From Zhengitettix transpicula (taxonomy: Eukaryota > Arthropoda > Insecta > Orthoptera > Tetrigidae), in assembly GCA_037074705.1 (NCBI GenBank), contig CM073591.1:131447032-131511031 (forward strand): a stretch of DNA of 64,000 nt, written 5' to 3'. The translations under genes were made by a program, and so were the position numbers. Under the pieces are notes generated by a model. That model ran no database searches, had not been told where the DNA came from, and was given only the letters and a program-made list of their open reading frames with translations. Shown in pieces: positions 12,345 to 24,645 of the stretch. The stretch's first letter is position 1, and every line of letters starts with the position of its first letter.

Positions 12345-12764
12345 AAATATTGTATGAATATCCTTTAAATTTTATTAATAAACACATAAACAATAGATTG
12401 AACAAAATCCAATATTCTATTTCTACTCGTCCCCAATCACCTAGATCCAAATTTTTTCTCGTACTCCATTGTTACAAATTTCGACACCACAAGTTCGTTC
12501 AAATTTTAAAAAAATATATCAAATATGCATCATTTATAGATCTTGATTAAAAATCACAAGGACCCTCTTAACACCTATAGCAAACATTGTGTGGTTTACG
12601 AAATCTCTTGTCCTAATTGTATTTCCTGCTACATAGGGCAAATAAGACGTATGTCTAATATCAAACTATCTATAGTATGCAAATATATCATCAATTCGAA
12701 AAATAAATTTGATTGGCAAAATGCTAACATTTATATCACTTATATCAGAGATACTTCACATTAA
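12345..12764 (+). pseudogene. PLE C-terminal region with GIY-YIG nuclease, degenerate
   Basis: In PLEs the GIY-YIG domain nicks target DNA for reverse transcription. Here the frame 12350-12550 reads YPLNFINKHINNRLNKI, the linker style that follows the reverse transcriptase. A frame change near 12545 leads into DPLNTYSKHCVVYEISCPNC and then CYIGQIRRMSN. VYEI and CYIG correspond to the GIY and YIG halves, and the CPNC cysteines and an arginine after YIGQ are kept. The segment IINSKNKFDWQNANI matches the domain's terminal part. The reverse transcriptase is absent and stops break the frame, so this is a dead remnant. The same peptide pattern recurs at 26.7-26.9 kb. Confidence 0.85.
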
Positions 12765-12950
12765 ATCCAACATCACAGCAATTAATGTACAAACAAGTAC
12801 TATGAAATTCAGCAATTGCTATGATCCCTTATTATCACGCTTACCCTTCGGCTCTCCCATTGTTGTTGCGTTTTCGTCGCGTTTGAGTTTGTCAAGTGGA
12901 TTTTGTGGTTGTGTCGCTCTAGGCTCTTGTGTGTCTAGTTTTCTTATCAC

Positions 12951-12992
12951 CTGAAGAAAGGAACAAGGTTTCCAGTAACGTTGAGTGATATT
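12951..12992 (+). ncRNA. Hammerhead-like motif in PLE terminal repeat
   Basis: CUGAAGA is followed by AA, GGAA, CAAGGU, UUCC, A, and GUAACG (GAAACG in sibling copies). The GGAA/UUCC pairing replaces GGA/UCC or GGU/ACC seen at the other copies. The canonical GAAA is mutated to GUAA here, so this copy is probably inactive. Confidence 0.4.
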
Positions 12993-13035
12993 TATATCAT
13001 CACTTATTTTGTCTGTATTTAGTTATATATCGTAT

Positions 13036-14345
13036 TATTAATGTCATTATAGTTCGAGGCTATCTTTATTTGGGTAAATACAATCGAAAAAAACGTGTGT
13101 AAGCACATATGACACTGGTAATTTCAAATGCGTAGTTACTTGCTCTCAAGTGACAGCGACAAAACTAATTATGACTTGGGAAAGTACGCGGACAATGATA
13201 ATATTCTCCTCGGTCGTTGTCCTCGGTTTTCGTAGGTCATTGTGTGGGGTTAGAGAAGGGATGGAAGCGATGCGTGTCTTAATATTGGGACTTAATCCTA
13301 CCATTAGTCTGAATGCTTCTGGGATAACTGGAAAAACCGAAATCCGTTGGTCAGTCCCTCGACTTGCAGCGGTGCAAGCAAGTCGGAAATTACTTTCTCA
13401 GATACTCAATAGTCTGCAGCACTGGGTGGACAACCATCTACCTGTTTATTGGCTTATTAATATTTTATTTTCAATTGCTCACTGTTACTGCACGTGCGTT
13501 GTCCTTACACGAACTTCAGATCGTTGACGGAATACATTCTTCAATAATAGAAACAGGATTACGTATTTAATAATTATAATTATCTGATACAGTTTAACAA
13601 TAAATAAATAAACATGGCCATAAGTGAGAAAAAATGAATATAGCAACGTTTCTTCCTAATATAGGATTTCAGCAGGTAATTTGACACTTGGAGTATTATC
13701 AATAATTTGAATACAGTGCCAATTTCTTCCATTAATATCTGCTCAAAATTTAAATTATATAAAAAGATTGAGTGCAATTTTAATCATGTCCGAAAATTTA
13801 CACGTGATGAACTCCTAAATTAAGGACGAAGCGTTGTGGAATAATATTTATTTTCAATTTCTTTTTAATTGTTTCTGAGTTATGGCCATTTGCATTTATT
13901 GTAGAATTTCGTATATTTTATTCTCTTCACATGATTAAAAACAGTCACTATTCAAGTCCTCAAGCTTTTATATTTCTATTAGAAAAACAATTACAGTAAT
14001 AAAATTTGCAAATAAAGCTTTCAGCCATTCTAATCTTATGCGTTAATTCACTCCAACGCGTTACGTATGGATTGTCTTATCCGTCTTGCGCGACCATAGA
14101 AAACGTCAATAGAAATATAAAGGTTGTGGACTGGAATAGGTGGCTGCTTTTAATTATGAAACTAATTCTTACCGGTTTCTATAAAAACTTTTAAATGGCG
14201 TATTATTTTATGCACACAAACGAAAATTTGATCTGTATCTATCCGACCAATATCTTGTTAAAAGCGAAGAAAATCAGCGAAATAGATAGATAGGAATTTA
14301 TGTGTCATATGTTTAGGATAACCTGAAGCATGAAAAATGTATAGA
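13036..14345. other. Non-coding; unrecognised frame at 13150-13527
   Basis: An open frame of 125 codons on the plus strand (13150-13527) lies in slightly less AT-rich sequence, but its start is not ATG (the triplet is GTG/ACA-like at that position) and I recognise no domain. A second copy of the minor 37-bp repeat lies at 13687-13725. The remainder is AT-rich with nothing of note. Confidence 0.35.
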
Positions 14346-14445
14346 CAAAAGTATTATTTTATTTAATAATTAAATTATCTGACTTCATATTTAAATTAAA
14401 TAAAAAAATTGCAGCGATGTAGCAAAAATAAAATATTCACATTTT

Positions 14446-14484
14446 AAACACGACGTTTCGTCCCTGATTGGGATCTCTTCAAGT
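14446..14484 (-). ncRNA. Hammerhead-like cassette in a PLE-type terminus
   Basis: The minus strand reads CUUGAAGA, G, AUCCC, AAUCA, GGGAC, GAAACGUCGUGUU. UCCC/GGGA pairs, and the GAAACGUCGUGU part matches 47.57 kb exactly. An extra U in the first core box suggests decay. The upstream sequence at 14383-14416 (TTCATATTTAAATTAAATAA) recurs at 46729-46750, tying both to one terminal-repeat family. Confidence 0.55.
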
Positions 14485-14500
14485 GTATAGACGTAACAAT

Positions 14501-15597
14501 TATAAAAAAAATTAAATTGACAAAAATTTCTTAAGTGCAGATTGCCCACACGTTGCGGCCCAATTTTTTTAGATACGTAGATGTTAGGGAATGAAGAACG
14601 GTGTCAATGTAGTAGTTCCAATATAGATCCTTAATAGATCTTGGTAATAATATCAGAAGATTATATGTAAGACTAAAGTCATGCACTGAAGAAGGTGTGC
14701 CATGTATGGTGTGCGTACTTTGTAATTTTTCTATAAATAACAGATTAATATGGCTTAGGAGAAAGTCGAAACCTCCTGTTTTATATTATTTGAGGACTAA
14801 TAAAGGTTTTTTTAATTTATCATTCATTTTATCAGAAGTTTTTATCCTGCATTTCTAAATCTATTTATTTCTAAAGTAAAGTGACCAAATCGGTGCTTTG
14901 CGCTTGAAGAGTTTATTGGCACATAATCAAACAACAAGCTTTTCTTGAGATTTCTCAACTTAAGTAAAATCTGGATCTGTCTTTCGCATACAAAACAGAT
15001 TTTATGGAATAAATATACCGTGGCTGATCATTTGCATACAAACATTTTTAATCTTAAAATTGAACCTTGTCACATTCCGTGATAAATAAATTTAAACGTC
15101 ACTTTTATTTTAGATGTTAAAAGTAACCTTTTACACCGCAAAGCTCAAAAAGTTGACAAATAGTCCGTTTCTATCTTAAGAGTTGTGATGAAATTCATTC
15201 ATTACAGTATCCAAAATTGCTTTTTAGTTAATCTGAAACCAATGAAAATTAATGTGTGATCTTTTTTTAATATTTTACAGATAACAGAAAGCAGAGAAAT
15301 CAGTTTGTTAATACGTTGGAGGTTAAACATGTGTAGTATTAGGAGACTGGAAATACACTGGACGACAGACACGTGCTGAATATTAATTTGGCATAATGTC
15401 TCATAATTTATTTGTAATACTATGAAGATACACAAATTAGGAACACTTAAAATGTCTTATAAATATTTATAATTTAATATGTACGCAGTCACCGATTGAA
15501 GAAACACAGAATTTTGAACTATTTCTGTCGTTCTTGAGCTAGCTTCATATATTGTACAAATTGTTATTTAATATGAAAAAATATCCGCCTGACGAAA
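14501..15597. other. AT-rich stretch, nothing recognised
   Basis: No coding or repeat structure seen, apart from a word GTCGAAACCTCC near 14768 that resembles a PLE terminus remnant without the upstream box. Confidence 0.45.
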
Positions 15598-15690
15598 ATT
15601 AATGATAAAAAAGATAGCCAAATACAGACAAAACAAGTACCACAAAATACCACACAACCATCATTGAATGAAAACCATTTTTTACAAATT
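15598..15690 (-). repeat. PLE family B terminal relic
   Basis: GATAGCCAAATACAGACAAAA followed by AATACCACACAACCATC is the outer part of the family B terminus (written here in pieces). The GAAACG part is lost, so it is a fragment. Confidence 0.6.
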
Positions 15691-15837
15691 GTTATTTAAT
15701 TCGATTGAACTAAAACTACAAAAGGGCAATAGTCCGGTGAAAGTTGCATTATATCAAACAGTAACCAAATGTACAATTCAGTAAAATTAAAAACAAGAAT
15801 ACAAAAATATCAAAACACACTAATCACGCTTGCATAT

Positions 15838-16160
15838 TATGATGATTATAAAAGTAAAGGTTTATATGCCAACCTAATCAGTCTGTGGTTAAAGACTTCA
15901 ACATTCTGGGGAAAAGCCTCCAGCAATGTTTCAGGTAAACTATTCAAATCCCTAATGGTTCTGTTTACAAAAGAGAATTTGCCTACATCAGTTCTCTGGT
16001 ATGTGCCTTTAAGTTTCTGACTGGTCGTTACGTGAAATAAAATAATGTGACTTAAGTCGATTAGTGATTTTACTTCAGGCCGGCTAGTTTGTGTTTGCTT
16101 TGAGCAAACCCTCAATGTTTTCGCCTGTCTGACAGCTTCTCTCGCCGATATTTGCTTCAC
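15838..16160 (-). pseudogene. LINE C-terminal remnant
   Basis: This minus-strand frame of 104 codons ends in the signature of many insect non-LTR retrotransposon C-termini. It contains TDVGKFSFVNRTIRDLNSLP, the form 'T.(I/V)GK(Y/F)SFVNRTI..WN.LP', followed by ETLLEAFPQNVEVFNHRL. This region follows the reverse transcriptase thumb and has no catalytic residue of its own. The frame is intact for its length but has no upstream reverse transcriptase, so it is a truncated fossil. The related segment near 46.2 kb reads TGVGKFSFVNIGIESWNSLP. Confidence 0.85.
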
Positions 16161-17016
16161 CTCGAGTATTGAATTCTCAGTGAAACTAAAGTAATAATTA
16201 ATTTTGCTAGTCGGTTCCCAATTGGAATTTTATGTCATGTTTGTGAAGGGTTATAATATCTTTTGCATTATTATTGCATTCACTGGAAGCGTTTTTAATC
16301 GCCTTTTTCTTTACTTTTCCTAACGAAGAGTATTTTTCTCGCATCCACGAGTACGGTTATGTAAATAGGTCCGCACGATAGAAAATTTGAGACGAAGAGT
16401 TGAATTCTGTAAGTCTATTGAAGGTACAGATACCATAATGACTTCAGTAAGCTGGTTATTCCGGTTCACCTTAGGTCAATATTTAATTTAAGAGGAGCGG
16501 TATCATCGATAATGGATATATTCTTTGAAATCCAGTATGATAAAAAATCATCAGTACTTCTGTAGATTAAACCAATAAGCACGAATATTTTTATTAAGGC
16601 AAGATAGACCTATTAGGTTTAAATATATGTATTAATTCGAATTTCGTATGCCTCTGAAATAAGAACTAATTACAGAAGTGTAAAAAATGGAGAAGATGAA
16701 GAAAGTGAAAAGATTACAACAGAGCACTTCCGAGCTTATATAATTTAGAACAGGAATTAGAAATAAATATTAAATCGAAACCATCAAATTATAATAGCTT
16801 AATATTATACTATACTCGATTCAGTTATGGTGAAAATAATAAACGCATTTTCTGAGACGAATTCTTTACAGTAACCGGCAGAATAGTAGCAAATCATAAA
16901 AATAAGAATAGATAAGTACTCTGAATAAAAGCTAATCTCTAAAGGGTCCAAATGAAGAATGAAATTAATAAAATTGGAGTTGAGCCTGCGTTCATGTCTA
17001 TAGGATGAATATAGAC
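16161..17016. other. AT-rich stretch, nothing recognised
   Basis: No frame, inverted repeat or transposon motif that I can support. Confidence 0.45.
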
Positions 17017-17100
17017 CGAGAGAAACCTCAGAGGTTAGTATAGCGGAGGTCCTGAGTTCGATTCCCGGTCCGCTTAAGATTTTTCTATCTTAATCCGCTT
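17017..17100 (+). repeat. tRNA-derived SINE head
   Basis: AGGTTAGTATAGCGG (A-box-like) is followed by GAGTTCGATTCCCGGTCCGC (B-box and T-arm-like) and then by an AGATTTTTCTATCTT tail. The T-arm half is well preserved, while the acceptor stem does not pair, so this is a tRNA-derived repeat rather than a tRNA gene. Confidence 0.6.
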
Positions 17101-17324
17101 ATAAATAAATTATTGGACAGCAGAAGTATTTATTGTTGGACATAACACGCGTAACACAGTACGATATTGAGGAATTTTAAGCTGGATACTGACTGGAGAA
17201 TTTTCTTCGGAACGAGTCGAGTGGTCACAGTTGAATTCGATAAATTAATACATCACGTCGAGCCCAAATGAAAGCGCCAAACCGCTCTGGAGGAGCCTTC
17301 ACTTCTCTCTGGGTTTTTTTTTTC

Positions 17325-17520
17325 AACTAAGGTTCCACTATGCCGAGGCACTCCGGCCTGTTTGGGGGTCGCAGACCTTGGGCATACGGTAAGAGTTGTC
17401 TGCTATTCCTATAGTCGGCCAACTGCCTCCTAAACCGGTCAAGGCACGGCGAGGGGAAAGCTGCGACCCCACAGCAAAACCCCTCTCCCGCCATCGGAAG
17501 GGCGTGGGACAAGGACCCCT
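17325..17520 (-). repeat. Family A dispersed repeat, copy 2 (truncated)
   Basis: This is a minus-strand copy covering the central part of family A, from the AAGGTTCC end to the CCCTTCCGATGGCGG-like segment. It abuts the LINE relic at 17535. The coding-like frame of the other copies is shifted here. Confidence 0.8.
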
Positions 17521-17534
17521 TTCCATTAAAGATT

Positions 17535-18450
17535 GAAGATGAAGTGGTGGGACGAGAATAGAAACGATATTACTATAGTCTATGATAGGAATGTTTTGTA
17601 TATATGGAGAAGAGTTTTAGAAAGAAAGGAGCAGGTTCTGGGTCGTAGGCAATTGATAAGTTTAAATCTTTGCGTGACGCGCCTTCGGAGTAGTTGTACA
17701 TTTGGGATTAGGCTGAGGTTTGGCTTGGATGAATCCCGTGAGAATGTCTAAGGAGGACGGGGAGATTACTTGGTTCTAGAAAACTATACGGATTGAATTT
17801 TTCTCAATGTTGGAATCAGGATCGTTTAGATGTTGGAATATTACGAGGGATATTTTGATAGTGTTGGGTTTGACTTCACTTGGAGAGACATTCGTGGAGG
17901 GTTACGAGGTACCTGTTGAAGGAGGTAAGATTATTGGGGGTTTGTCCAAAAGACAGTATCGTCGGCAAACTGGGAGAGGTTGTAGTTAATGCCGGTAGGG
18001 TGGGGGATGTCATGGCAATATGTTGAAAAGAATTGGAAAAAGATGGCTCCTTGGGGGAGGACAGCAGAAGGGATGGAGTAGGGAAGATTGTTTATCGTTG
18101 ATCCTAACAAAGGAAGATCTGCCTATTAGTAATGATCTATAAGACCCACGAATTTGATTGGGATATGTAAGTTGAGGAGTTTGTATAGGAGTACTTCCAT
18201 CCATACCTTGTCGCAGGCTTTTTCCACCAACAAGACAGCTGTAGGTTGGATGATATTAAGGGAGCGGATAGTGGAAGACATGAACTTGAGGATGGCGTCA
18301 GAGGTGGAAAGTTGTTTCTGAAAACCAAATTCATGGGTGGGTGTCATGGAATTTTCTACACAGAAGGATACTGGCATGTTTCCTCCCCGCACTTGTGATT
18401 TCAATATTTGTTTTGTAATTTTGTAAAGGTGCTTAGTTCTCAACCGATTA
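17535..18450 (-). pseudogene. Jockey-like LINE reverse transcriptase relic
   Basis: Reading the minus strand from 18443, the protein shows HEFGFQKQLSTSDAILKF (reverse transcriptase block 'H.FGFR..RSTTDA'), then VLLVEKACDKVWMEVLLYKL (the 'DVEKAFD.VWH.GLL.KL' block with the catalytic aspartate region changed), then IPIKFVGLI. A frame change leads into PPRSHLFPILFNIL near 18050-18010 and NLSQFADDTVFW near 17960, which holds the catalytic FADD motif. The thumb-side remnant KTLLHIYKT...IDYSNIV is near 17600-17560. Several frameshifts and stops make it dead. The block pattern fits the Jockey group. Confidence 0.9.
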
Positions 18451-19283
18451 CTTTTTAATTTTTGTTGTCAGTAAACATACTTACACTTGTTTCTTTCTCA
18501 AAATCACAAATAGATAAATCATTTTAATAACATACACATTTTAGGATCAGTCCAACTAGTAGATATTTTTCTTTCATTCTGATCAGGTCTCAAAGTATAG
18601 TTCGTTTCTAATAAATTCAGCACATCACTTCGTGATTAACATGAAACCTTTTTTGTTGTAAACCTTAGAATTTATTTGAAATTTGCAAACGGTTCACGGT
18701 TCAACGGGCTATTTTCAAGTTGCCTGTTACGAAGGTGTCGATATGAAGATTAGGAATATTATAAATATTCTTATTTAAAATAAGAAATAAGTGCCACAAT
18801 AACGAAGTTTTTAGTCTTTTTATAAACAGAATTACCTCGATAACATTAGGAACTAATTCGCAATTTATGACGGGATTATCACTTAAAAATGTCATCAATT
18901 TATTACGTAATAAATTTATATGAAGACGAAAGGACATTATCCTAATAGACGTATTAGTGTTGACCTCCGCAAGTAGTGATTAAGAAAACAACACAGAGTA
19001 AGATTTTGCATAACTTTCTATTTATTATCAAAAATTTCTATCTGAATTCAAAGATTTTAATTAAGTTATGCTACAAGTTAATTAACTCCTTACTTCGTCT
19101 ACCTGATGCGTGGAATTCCTTTATGAGAAGTTCGCGGGTAAAAGTCATAAGACGGGAGCCTTGACATGGGGCTGCGGAAAAAAAAATCTCAGGATCCGCC
19201 CATTCTGGCTGCTGGAGGGTTTCCTGAAACATTAGGACCTTAAATAAATGACTGCCGCAAAGGCTAAACAAAAAATGCACATA
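18451..19283. other. AT-rich stretch, nothing recognised
   Basis: Frames at 18701-18937 and 18976-19164 have no recognisable product. From 19090 on the composition becomes less AT-rich without a clear identity. Confidence 0.4.
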
Positions 19284-19342
19284 TTTTAGTAGCCATTTTC
19301 TACGAATAGGCGTCCTCACTATTCATCGCAGTGAAAGGCAAT
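19284..19342 (+). repeat. 59-bp direct repeat, unit 1
   Basis: Identical to 19822-19880 except for three bases. Core word: GCCATTTTCTACGAATAG followed by ACTATTCATCGCAGTGAAAG. Confidence 0.85.
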
Positions 19343-19821
19343 AAAAAATTCAAGCATGCGAGTGGGTGGTTCGCTTTCGGAAAAGTTAAACCCTCTGAAA
19401 TTCCGTAGAAGGTCCTGAAACAGATGGTCTTGGGCCGGACTCCGGTGAAAATATATTAATAGAGAGAAGCGAAGAACGAGAAATACCATTGATTTTCAAA
19501 ATGCATCGTTATTTCTCGTCATTATTTCATGACATTTTATGATTTTGCATAAAACCTATAAACACGAGTTGGATTGTTGAATAAAAATTTCAGTTAATTA
19601 TTATATTGCTTGTAGGCATGTAAAATATTCAATATGTAGCAATCTATAGTAATATAAGATAATTTAGAAGACCCAAAAGCTCAACAGAAACGTACTTTGT
19701 TGTACAGTGTTTGACAGGATTATTTCATTAATTTGGATTCTACGAGCAAAAACATTTTTATAACTTATTGTTAAAGGATCATTAAAGACACTGTAATACT
19801 ATGTATTGGACGTTACACCGA
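19343..19821. other. Spacer between direct repeats
   Basis: This 480-bp interval carries a GC-elevated portion (19345-19445) and an AT-rich portion. I do not recognise it. It may be the body of an inserted sequence or simply one half of a duplication. Confidence 0.35.
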
Positions 19822-19880
19822 TTTTAATAGCCATTTTCTACGAATAGTCGTCATCACTATTCATCGCAGTGAAAGGCAAT
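19822..19880 (+). repeat. 59-bp direct repeat, unit 2
   Basis: Second unit of the pair. It contains ACGAATAGTCGTCATCACT where unit 1 has ACGAATAGGCGTCCTCACT. Confidence 0.85.
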
Positions 19881-21595
19881 CACTATAATACATATAATTA
19901 ATTTCGTAAACACGTTATTGCAATTTTATTTATTGGGACGGGTGTTTTAGGTCTTCCTTGTTTATAAAAATCGTTTTAGTGTTCGTTGTGAATTGATGAA
20001 ATTATGTAATTTACTAGTATGAAGACCATAAAAGGATTTTGTTACTAATATAAATATAATCATAACGCCAGGGGGATGGGAATTTTTTTATTGATCATCT
20101 GAATCTAATAAGTACTAAAAATTCTATGTTTGATAGATATTGATAGATATATAATGAGTTGCCTGCAGCAGTAACGAATTCGAATAGTTCCAAAGTAGTG
20201 AAAAAAAGATTGTTAGACGTGAAAAAATAGTGATAGGTAAATAGTTGTATTGAAGTATATGTATTTAGCTTTAAGCTAAATAGTCAAAATATATAAATAA
20301 GCCGCGTAAATTATTGTACTCGTAGGAAATTTATACATCAGAAATATAATTTTTTTTTACAAACTTAAAATCTGTTTTGTCTTCAAGAATATAAAATTTG
20401 TGTTAAAAGACTGATACATTGTTAACGACAATGTTTTTAATCATTTCAAACGAAATGAAAAACGTTTCGAAGTCTTTAATTTGAATTTTGAGGAGCATTC
20501 CAAAATTATCAATATTTATCTTTACAAAGAAAAAAATGTCCACGAACAATTACATTTTAACAAGGGTCCCGCATAAATTATTTTTAATTTTTATTTATTA
20601 AATATCAATTTTAATATTTTTTAAAAAAGCATACCTTTAATTTTCAAAATGACCCAAAACCATCAGAACACAGTCCGTCAACTTGTCCTAAATTTATATT
20701 ATCTCTCGTGGAATTGTCAATTCATGTGAATATAGATTTCTTTTATTGGATTTACCGAACGATGGCAAATTGCCGAAAGCTTCTCAAAATTCTAAAAAAA
20801 GATTTTGAAAATGAAGAATGGGGTTTTTCATTTAAATTTTATGGCTGATTAAAAACATTGGCGATAATTACTCAAATTTACAATCCGTTTTATTGGAACA
20901 TTCAGTAAATTGGACATGTGAAGTCACTTGAGGTCCAGTGACCACAATCGGAATTAAATTGCTTGGTATATGAATACACATTGCACAATTTAAATAAGTT
21001 TGTAGATGTGGTGGACGTTTCCTCTTCAATCTGAGATGTACTGTAAGTTAATTTGCAACATCCTCATTAAGATCTCCTGGGAGATTTTGACAGTAATTAG
21101 TGCTGAATCTGAGGATTTCTTTTTCGACTGTAGGTATAGCTGCGTCGTCATGGACTGTTTTATTGCTCACCAAGCATGGTGAAGAATTTTAGATTAAAGG
21201 CGTATAATTTTTTAATTAGAAGTCTTGGTGCAGCCCCATAGTTGAATCCCATATGCTCATATTTGTTTAAGAATACAACTATATGAATGAACTTTGTGAA
21301 ACATTTTTGTAAGAAATGACATCTTCAGCTTACATTTCTCAAAGGCAGCCATGGAAACCGCTATTAATAATATTCTAACAGAATCACTGGCAAAAATTCT
21401 AATTTACTTATTCGTTGATTTCCCGCCGGTATTTAGGTTACGGATCATTACAAAATAATTCAAGTATTTATAATATAAAATCTATCTAGCTGTAGTTAAG
21501 TATAAATGAAATAAATGAACCAATACAGTAAGAATAGTTTGATTTATTTCAATTAACGTATGGAATTACATATCATAAAAATACGAGTATAAAAA
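19881..21595. other. AT-rich stretch, nothing recognised
   Basis: No supported gene or repeat in this interval. Confidence 0.45.
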
Positions 21596-21597
21596 GA

Positions 21598-21640
21598 AGT
21601 AAAACATTTCAGCCCAGTATTGGGACCTCATCAGGTACTT
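21598..21640 (-). ncRNA. Hammerhead-like cassette
   Basis: The minus strand reads CCUGAUGA, G, GUCCCA, AUAC, UGGGCU, GAAAUGUUUUAC. The CUGAUGA box is canonical and CCCA/UGGG pairs. The GAAAC box has become GAAAU, which weakens stem III. The flanking AT-rich sequence gives no coding context. Confidence 0.5.
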
Positions 21641-21789
21641 CATAATAAAAATTAAATCTATGAAATCCAACCAAAAAATATTCATGACTTTATTGAAGGT
21701 AAATTTGGATCTGTTAAAAATTACATTAGCAGATTCCAAACATATTAACAATGATTACAGTACATGGACTGACCCTGATGCAGGTTGTC

Positions 21790-22345
21790 TCAGTTTTATC
21801 TTTTATTAATATAGTTCCTGATGAGGTACCAACTCGTGGAGGAGCCTGTGAAAGCTGTTCTTTCGCAGGCAGAACATTTCTGGAGAGACGGAGAGGGCTA
21901 CCTTAGGAAGGTGCATTTTCCTCTCTCCGTTTTTGAACTAAAGTTCCCACAATCCGAGGCACCTCGGCCTGTTTGGGACGTGTATGCTCCGGGGTTGCAG
22001 ACCTTGGGCATACGGTGAGAGTTGTCCGCTGTTCTCACTGGAACAGTCGGCCAACTGCCTCCTAAACTGGTCGAGGTACGGAGAAAGGAATGCTGCGACC
22101 CCACAGCAAACTCTTCTCCCGCTATCGGAAGGGCGTGGGACAAGTACACAATGCCCGACTTACCTGTACAGGTTTTTCTAGGGTTTTCCCTGCATTACTT
22201 TTAGGCGAATGCCGGGTAGGATCCTTAATCTATAGCCCGGGGGCCCTAGTTAACCCTTGGCTACCTTCCTCTAACCTTCTGCATTCCCCTTTCAGATCCC
22301 TCTCTATGCTATTAAAGGGGAGTTGGAACGATGTGGATTACCCTC
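21790..22345 (-). repeat. Family A dispersed repeat, copy 3 (most complete)
   Basis: This minus-strand copy runs from the GAGAGACGGAGAGG end through the central conserved block to ATCCACATCGTTCC at 22320-22345. It extends further on the distal side than most copies. A plus-strand frame across 22090-22356 (FSRVFPALLLGECRVGSL) is open and the same peptide words appear at 61.8 kb. A minus-strand frame (21898-22149) is also open. Neither has a known domain. Confidence 0.85.
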
Positions 22346-24357
22346 ATGTACTCTAAAAAAATATATGAGGTACAACAGTTCGATCGAAACGTCGTGCTCG
22401 TTATGTTATATTTTAATTAAGTAATTCTTTATTTTACTCATAACCATGTCAGATTTACCTAAAAGAAAAACATTTTTAACACAAAAATCTATCCTCACAC
22501 TGTCTGACATTTTAAGTGGTTTAAATACTAAAATATGACTTTGGATAATAATAAAACTGGTAACAAAAATGCCTGAAATATGCTCCAACAAATAAAAGAT
22601 AGAATATACAGTGACCCTCGAAATAGCATACTGATATTTTTGTGCACCGACTAATTGACTCTTATAAATTTCAACGCAAATACGTCACGGTTTCACCCCT
22701 TTTTGTTTGCCTTTCCATCACAGTCCAAAGTGTCAATAGTGGTTTATTCTTATTTAGACTGCAATTCTAAACGAAAATGCATGTTTTCACAAATTAATTG
22801 AAAATTAATGTTTTGGGGCGAACTTACATTACTACCAGAATGATTTTGATGTTTGCTTTGGCCGCCGGCGACAGATCATCGGCCATCTATCAGCCGTAAC
22901 AACGCGAATCGATCACAGTCAACAATGAAATAAAGCTATTGCTCGATTAAAACTGCATACATCTAAGCAAAATATTTTCTCTGTTAAATGTATTTATGTA
23001 CATACTCTGAACAAATAAAAAATAACGAAGGGAAACAGCTTGAAGTGAGTGAATTTGTTGAACAGCCTGAAGTGGTTTATTTGAATTAGATTAATCACTT
23101 TCAGTGTTAATCGGACTTTTACTAAAATTTGAGTTGGAAGATACATTGTTGCTTGTGCAAGTACTTCCTATTTACGCTAGAATGACTTTTAGCGACAGAG
23201 ACTGTCAATTTCTATGACACATTTTGGATTTGGAGAGGCACGAGCCCAATGAGTTCATTGCCCTGAATATCATCACTAACATTTATTGCTTATTTTTCAG
23301 CTATAGAAAAGGAAATGATAATAGCATCGTTATAATATCTCATTGCAGTATTTTCCTCAATAATTTCAGGAAACCAGGAAAATCGAATCGTGATTTTTCG
23401 AATGCTGCGGTACAGCGTACCACGGCACCATCTCGTTAGGTACTTGACTTACTTTACGAGTATAAAGATTGGCATTTATTAGCAGGTAGCACCCTCCTCT
23501 TCCATAATCGTCATGTTATTAAATCAGTCTTTATACCTACCAGCTGATATCAGTAAATAAAATCAGTTCTCAGGGAACGTGATCTTTGAAAATAAATGCC
23601 CGAAGTGGATATTATGACATTCAACAATTAAGCGGAGAAATACAACAAACGTGTTACGATAAAGAAATGAGCCTCTTCCCAGTGATAAAAAATACATATA
23701 ATGAGTAAAAATATTTAAAATTCTAATATTAATGCCCGCCAAAATTATGTAACAGGATGGTAAGTCACGGAACTAATAACGAGGAAATTTCCATTAGGAA
23801 ATCAGAAAACATATACCATGAGATTTCAAAATACTTTTCGTTACATTAATACACAGAAAAATACCTCAACCATCTGCCGGGTTTAAGGACCGGTGAACTA
23901 AGTCAGGATATTTTATTTTGTCTAAATGAAACAATAAGATTACCGATTTTATTAGAATATTATTTTATTCTTTGTAAGAATTACAAATTACAGATAATAT
24001 AAATCTGATAGTTTCCAAACATGTAAGCCTTCACTGTTGTTTTGATTGTCTTTATTAATGTCCGATCTTTGATTTTGTTGTATTCATTTAAAATTAACTT
24101 ATTGTTGTGTATGAGCGTTCCGAGTGCGCTTGTTTAATCCAACACAATTGTTTCCTTAACATTAAAACTTGTGTTGTAGAATGAACCGTGTTTTTATTTT
24201 CCACAAATTAAACTTGTTTGCATTTTGCTTTCTGAATGTTATGTACATCAGTTTAGTGTATAAATATGCGTATTATGTGTATTATATAAAAAGCAACAAA
24301 TTTACGTATCAGGCGCTTAAGGTCATAATTGTTAGTCAATTACATAGGTAATATTGT
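22346..24357. other. AT-rich stretch, nothing recognised
   Basis: A GAUCGAAACGUCGUGCUCG word at 22385-22403 looks like the 3' half of a PLE terminus without the upstream box. A short GC-elevated word cluster is at 22860-22920. The frame at 23224-23439 has no recognisable domain. Confidence 0.4.
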
Positions 24358-24645
24358 TTATACTGCCTGCTAAACTAGTCAAGGCACGGAGAGGGGAAAG
24401 CTGAGACACCACAGCAAACCCCTATCCCGCCATCAAAAGCGCGTGGGACAAGAACCAATGCCCGACCTACCTGATGCAGGTTTTCTAGGGTTTGTCCTGC
24501 ATAATTTTTAAGCGAATGTCGGGTAGGATCTTTAAACCATAACCCGAGGGCCACCTTGTTCTACCCTTCCGCATACCTCCTTTCAAATCTCTTCCTATGC
24601 TATTAAAGGGGAGTTGCCACCACGTGGATTACCCTCATGTAGCCT
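24358..24645 (-). repeat. Family A dispersed repeat, copy 4 (truncated)
   Basis: Minus-strand copy starting inside the central block (CTAAACTAGTCAAGGCACGG) and ending at the terminal ATCCACGTGGTGGCAACTCC (in reverse). It faces copy 5 in opposite orientation about 310 bp away. Confidence 0.8.

Larger units (their letters stand above)
12238..13035 (+). mobile_element. Truncated Penelope-like element, copy 1
   Basis: This element carries an inverted terminal block at 12245-12325 (ATAGCCAAATATGGAC ... ACCGCACAAGGTTTCTGG), a coding remnant for the PLE C-terminus (12345-12764), and a 3' terminal block at 12945-13035 that is the reverse complement of the first (CACCTGAAGAAAGG ... TTTTGTCTGTATTTAG). 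The reverse transcriptase is missing, so it is 5'-truncated. The region from 12760 to 13030 matches 26928-27225 closely, showing a shared family. Inverted partial terminal repeats are usual for Penelope-like elements. Confidence 0.85.

Noticed and set aside
22385..22410. GAUCGAAACGUCGUG as a hammerhead
   Set aside because: Only the second box is present; no CUGANGA box lies upstream within reach.
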